Assembly: GCF_910577125.1 (NCBI RefSeq)
Contig: NZ_CAJTMN010000025.1
Coordinates: 1-25,236, forward strand
Reading direction: 5' to 3'
Origin: an uncultured Rikenella sp.
Lineage (GTDB): Bacteria; Bacteroidota; Bacteroidia; Bacteroidales; Rikenellaceae
Length of the DNA stretch: 25,236 nt
Shown in pieces: positions 23,801 through 25,236 of the stretch. The first letter of the stretch is position 1; the number at the start of each line of letters is the position of its first letter. The translations under genes were made by a program, and so were the position numbers. The notes under the pieces are model-generated. The model was not told the DNA's origin. It made no database searches and saw only the letters and a list, made by a program, of their open reading frames with translations.

Positions 23801-24189
23801 CCCTCCGGTGCCTGCGCAAACCGCCGCGCCGTATCCTTCACGATCGCGAAGACCTCCGGCAGAATCTCGTCCAGCACCCGTTCGATCGCCTCATTGACCT
23901 GTTTTTTGAGCCGGTCGATCTCCGTTCCGATCTGCTCTTTCTCTCCGATCTCGACCTCCGTCTCCTCCATCCTCGCCTTGAGCTCCGCGATTCTCTTCTC
24001 ATCCTCCGCAATCCGCTCCCGGATCACCGCCTTCAGCGCCGTCACCCGCTCCCTGAGCTCATCGTCCGACAGCTGCTGAATCTGTGGATAGACCGCCAGA
24101 ATCCGGTCCACATACGGCTGAATGGTCTTTCTGTCTTTGTCTGCTTTGCTGCCGAAGAAGAGCTTCAGCAAACTGGCTGTAACACCCAT
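20878..24189 (-). CDS. secA: Preprotein translocase subunit SecA
   Basis: SecA is the ATPase motor that pushes unfolded preproteins through SecYEG. The product has 1103 residues, long compared with about 900 in E. coli but usual for Bacteroidota, which carry insertions in the N-terminal part. Visible motifs are Walker A MATGEGKT, DEVDSVLIDDARTPLIISG for the Walker B/DEAD-like region, the second nucleotide-binding fold with ATNMAGRGTDIKL, and QLRGRAGRQGDPGSSQF. The C-terminal zinc-binding SEC-C motif is CPCGSGKKYKNCHG, preceded by a Pro/Gln/Ala-rich linker of ~60 residues. The start at 24189 (MGVTASLLKLFFGSK) is the family's usual N terminus. It is transcribed from a TATCTTTG promoter and ends at a strong terminator, so it is a single-gene unit. 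Confidence 0.97.
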   Translation of the reverse strand: MGVTASLLKLFFGSKADKDRKTIQPYVDRILAVYPQIQQLSDDELRERVTALKAVIRERIAEDEKRIAELKARMEETEVEIGEKEQIGTEIDRLKKQVNEAIERVLDEILPEVFAIVKDTARRFAQAPEGTITVTATEADRELAAKGRDFITIEGDKAVYRNRWTAGGTEVTWDMVHYDVQLFGGVALHKGNVAEMATGEGKTLVATLPVFLNAMAGKGVHVVTVNDYLARRDSEWMGPIYEFHGLTVDCIDKHQPNSDARRAAYNCDITFGTNNEFGFDYLRDNMAIEPGDLVQREHHYAIVDEVDSVLIDDARTPLIISGPVPRGEDQLFEEYRGQVEALYGLQRNLCTSLLAEAKKAAAEGDEQKAGMLLLRVHKGLPKYKPLIKFLSEPGMKALMQKTENFYMQDNSKRMHEVTDDLYFIIDEKLHSVELTDKGHDALSGNINDKRFFILPDIGSEIATLERKDMTVEERMEAKDKLLSEYALKSERVHTVHQLLKAYALFEKDTEYVVMDNKVKIVDEQTGRILDGRRYSDGLHQAIEAKERVKVEAATQTFATITLQNYFRMYHKLSGMTGTAETEASELWNIYKLDVIVIPTNRPVVRKDYQDLIYKTKREKYAAVIEEIVKLVGEGRPVLVGTTSVEISELLSKMLKLRGIKHNVLNAKQHQLEAQIVAEAGRAGQVTIATNMAGRGTDIKLTAEVKDAGGLAIIGTERHESRRVDRQLRGRAGRQGDPGSSQFFVSLEDDLMRLFGSERIARLMDTMGLKEGEVIQAGMMSRAIERAQKKVEENNFGIRKRLLEYDDVMNSQREVIYTRRHNAVFGERIEVDINNMMTDFAETFVENYRGLPFDEFKVELIRQISIEPSLSEEEYNDLKDQQVAEMILGDMRSALKRRATQIAQQAFPVLEAIYKEQGDKFENISVPLTDGKRGLNVPVNFKRAIESRGLEIHKAFSRVMMLITIDDDWKEHLRDMDDLKQSVQNAAYEQKDPLLIYKFESFELFRRMIEKINREVISMLLKVYLPVGPASAQDGEGRAVPQAQPQQAVPQRNRPDMSRMRMSRNEGPVPPGAAAPAKAEKRVGRNDPCPCGSGKKYKNCHGAM

Positions 24190-24275
24190 AGAATTACTTG
24201 ATTGATAACATTAACCCACTGATTCGCAGTCACTTTTCCCTCCACACCGGCCCCACTGCCCGCGAATCGAACTAC

Positions 24276-24283
24276 CAAAGATA
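24276..24283 (-). promoter_or_regulatory. secA -7 promoter box (TATCTTTG)
   Basis: On the minus strand TATCTTTG lies 86 bases before the secA start, giving a leader of roughly 80 bases. It is the same octamer as the rpsA box. No clear -33 partner is seen. Confidence 0.6.
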
Positions 24284-24423
24284 GGAATAATTCCCCGAAC
24301 CCGCCTCATCCGGGCGGGAAACCTGTTTTTTCGTTTTTGTCGCGCGTGGAAATTTTTGTAAATCGAACACTCGCGAAGAGGTTTCGGTCGAGTTCTCCCC
24401 CCCCCCCGAATCACCCTTTTCAC

Positions 24424-24621
24424 CCCGCCGCGGGCTTCCGCGACGCGGGACACAATCAACATAATGGAACACTGATGGTCGTCGGTTTCTATGGATTTAA
24501 CTGGTCGACCGCGTTTAGCGACACCAGCGCCATGAGTTTAGCATTCCACACGACAGTGCTCAAGTTCCGCAGCGCGAATCCTCGTGCCAACGGTTTTCTG
24601 TTGCGTTGCCTCTCGGAATAA
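24424..24621 (+). repeat. Start-less FISUMP-type C-terminal cassette 9
   Basis: Sixty-five codons run from PAAGFRDAGHNQ to NGFLLRCLSE and TAA. It is a 66-codon form with the extra codons in the first loop. It is the most diverged copy: PAPG reads PAAG, L-x-PS reads L-K-F-R-S and FQL reads FLL, yet the last 26 bases of the shared block are intact. It is divergent from secA, upstream of its promoter. A frame can be drawn back to an ATG near 24337, but the extra residues are low-complexity and not FISUMP-like. Confidence 0.75.
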
Positions 24622-24791
24622 ACGGTGCGTGTCGCACTCACAATTGGCCGGGTCTACCCAACAGGCCGCCTCTACCCCATCCGCAGATTGGGCCGACACA
24701 GCCTTAGCGAAACGTAGTTTCGCTCCGTCCCGCCGGGGTCACCCGGCCGCCGCCCGCGAAGGTGATTTCATACTGTTGGGGCAGAGGCGGT
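24622..24791. other. Flank of cassette 9 and linker
   Basis: The first ~55 bases match the flank of cassette 4. Then come the GGGCCGACACAGCC piece shared with the cassette 8 flank, the hairpin at 24706-24724, and a CGTCCCGCCGGGG piece shared with the cassette 5 flank. No gene is seen. Confidence 0.5.
24706..24724 (+). repeat. Small hairpin, GTA loop, 8-bp stem
   Basis: AGCGAAAC-GTA-GTTTCGCT, about 85 bases after cassette 9. Confidence 0.6.
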
Positions 24792-24848
24792 CAATTGGGA
24801 GTGCGGCACGCACCGCCCGCCCGGCGTAAGGGCAGTACCCTCAAACCA
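24792..24848 (+). repeat. 57-bp direct repeat, copy 2
   Basis: Identical by eye to 3073-3129, and likewise directly followed by a palindromic element. Confidence 0.8.
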
Positions 24849-24850
24849 AC

Positions 24851-24927
24851 CGCGCGCCGACGCCTAAGGAGGCGATTCAACTGTTTCGGCGACGAGCCGA
24901 AACAGAATGAATCGCCCAAGGCGCGCG
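24851..24927 (+). repeat. Palindromic intergenic element, copy 6 (subtype B)
   Basis: CGCGCGCC/GGCGCGCG arms, GGCGATTCA/TGAATCGCC, and an inner stem CTGTTTCGGC/GCCGAAACAG. Against copy 1, the added inner pairs changed together on both arms. Confidence 0.82.
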
Positions 24928-24956
24928 AACAAGACATTGGGGTAGAGGCTACCGTA

Positions 24957-24974
24957 GCGAAACGTAAGTTTCGC
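24957..24974 (+). repeat. Small hairpin, GTAA loop
   Basis: GCGAAAC-GTAA-GTTTCGC, identical to 2901-2918 and followed by the same CCGTCCACG. Confidence 0.6.
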
Positions 24975-25074
24975 CCGTCCACGCACCCACAGGGTGTTTT
25001 GTTAAGGTTCTCTTCGCTTTACCAAGTGGGGCCCGCGCAGCCTGAGCGCAGTTCCGTCCGGCTCAAAGCTCGAC

Positions 25075-25146
25075 CGCGCGCCACGCCTTAGGAGGGAAAT
25101 CGTTCAAAGCGCAAGTCGCTTTGAACAAGATTTCCCAAGGCGCGCG
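25075..25146 (+). repeat. Palindromic intergenic element, copy 7 (subtype A)
   Basis: CGCGCGCC/GGCGCGCG arms, GGGAAATC/GATTTCCC, and an inner stem GTTCAAAGCG/CGCTTTGAAC with loop CAAGT. The tip of the stem differs from copies 2-5 yet is perfectly paired. Confidence 0.82.
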
Positions 25147-25180
25147 GACAACGAACAGGCGTAGCCCCAACCAATCCTCG

Positions 25181-25196
25181 GGTGCCGAGCGGCACC
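25181..25196 (+). repeat. Small hairpin GGTGCC-GAGC-GGCACC
   Basis: A 6-bp stem with a 4-base loop, related to those at 12843, 16156 and 20190. It directly precedes the second copy of the 40-bp repeat. Confidence 0.5.
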
Positions 25197-25236
25197 GGCG
25201 GAGCGACAGCGGAGCCGCAGTGAGGCGGACACGGGG
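25197..25236 (+). repeat. 40-bp direct repeat, copy 2 (cut by window edge)
   Basis: Matches 3464-3503 with one mismatch and runs off the end of the window. Confidence 0.75.

Noticed and set aside
20833..24201. Open frame of over 1100 codons antisense to secA
   Set aside because: Its Arg/His/Pro-rich composition is the mirror of SecA codon use; it has no domain pattern.
24337..24621. Cassette 9 as a 94-residue gene from ATG at 24337
   Set aside because: The N-terminal extension is Arg/Pro-rich and unlike FISUMP sequence, and other cassettes lack anything similar.

Overview
The window reads as chromosomal DNA from a GC-rich member of the Bacteroidota, most likely Bacteroidales and perhaps the Alistipes/Rikenellaceae side. 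The phylum call rests on four things: several gene starts have a TAnnTTTG -7 box (TATCTTTG or TAAATTTG); SecA is about 1100 residues long; the S1, PheT and Rel proteins have the form usual in that phylum; and the FISUMP-type (Fibrobacter succinogenes major paralogous) protein fragments are typical of these genomes. The genus is a guess.

Eleven protein genes are clear, all housekeeping or conserved. In order they are: pheT (+, 250-2763), rpsA for ribosomal protein S1 (+, 4380-6179), rnz for ribonuclease Z (+, 6584-7528), guaA (+, 7597-9126), gcvP (-, 9578-12433), an ECF-like sigma-70 factor (-, 13106-13696), a two-gene unit of a Nif3-family protein and a coiled-coil/zinc-ribbon protein (-, 15860-13919), a secreted serine-type sulfatase (-, 16176-17756), a RelA/SpoT homologue (+, 17830-19995) and secA (-, 20878-24189). 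They form no single pathway. I saw no tRNA, rRNA, CRISPR array, transposase, reverse transcriptase or recombinase.

The unusual content is between the genes. Nine short cassettes of 62 or 66 codons occupy six intergenic regions, at 26-211, 3799-3996 and 4008-4205 on the minus strand, and at 9239-9436, 12502-12687, 20002-20187, 20240-20425, 20433-20618 and 24424-24621 on the plus strand. Each encodes only the last ~61-65 residues of a FISUMP / C-type-lectin-like domain, from a (P)APG(F/Y)R motif to a terminal LRCLSE. None has a convincing start codon, none has an internal stop, and all nine end in the same 26-base block, which runs 5 bases past the stop codon. Between these fixed ends the codons are hypervariable, often NNC or NNT. 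They look like a dispersed bank of variable 3'-end cassettes: silent donors for gene conversion, orphan targets of a diversity-generating retroelement, or both. The recipient gene or enzyme would have to lie outside this window.

The same intergenic regions carry seven copies of a ~72-80 bp palindromic element. All lie in the same orientation, and their inner stems change sequence while keeping base pairing. There are also smaller hairpins with 3-4 base loops and shared GC-rich linker modules, including an exact 57-bp repeat 21.7 kb apart. Four clear intrinsic terminators follow guaA, the sigma gene, the nif3 unit and secA. A further terminator-like hairpin (13-bp perfect stem, 8 T) lies inside the start of the rnz coding sequence, and a perfect 12-bp stem lies in the rpsA leader.
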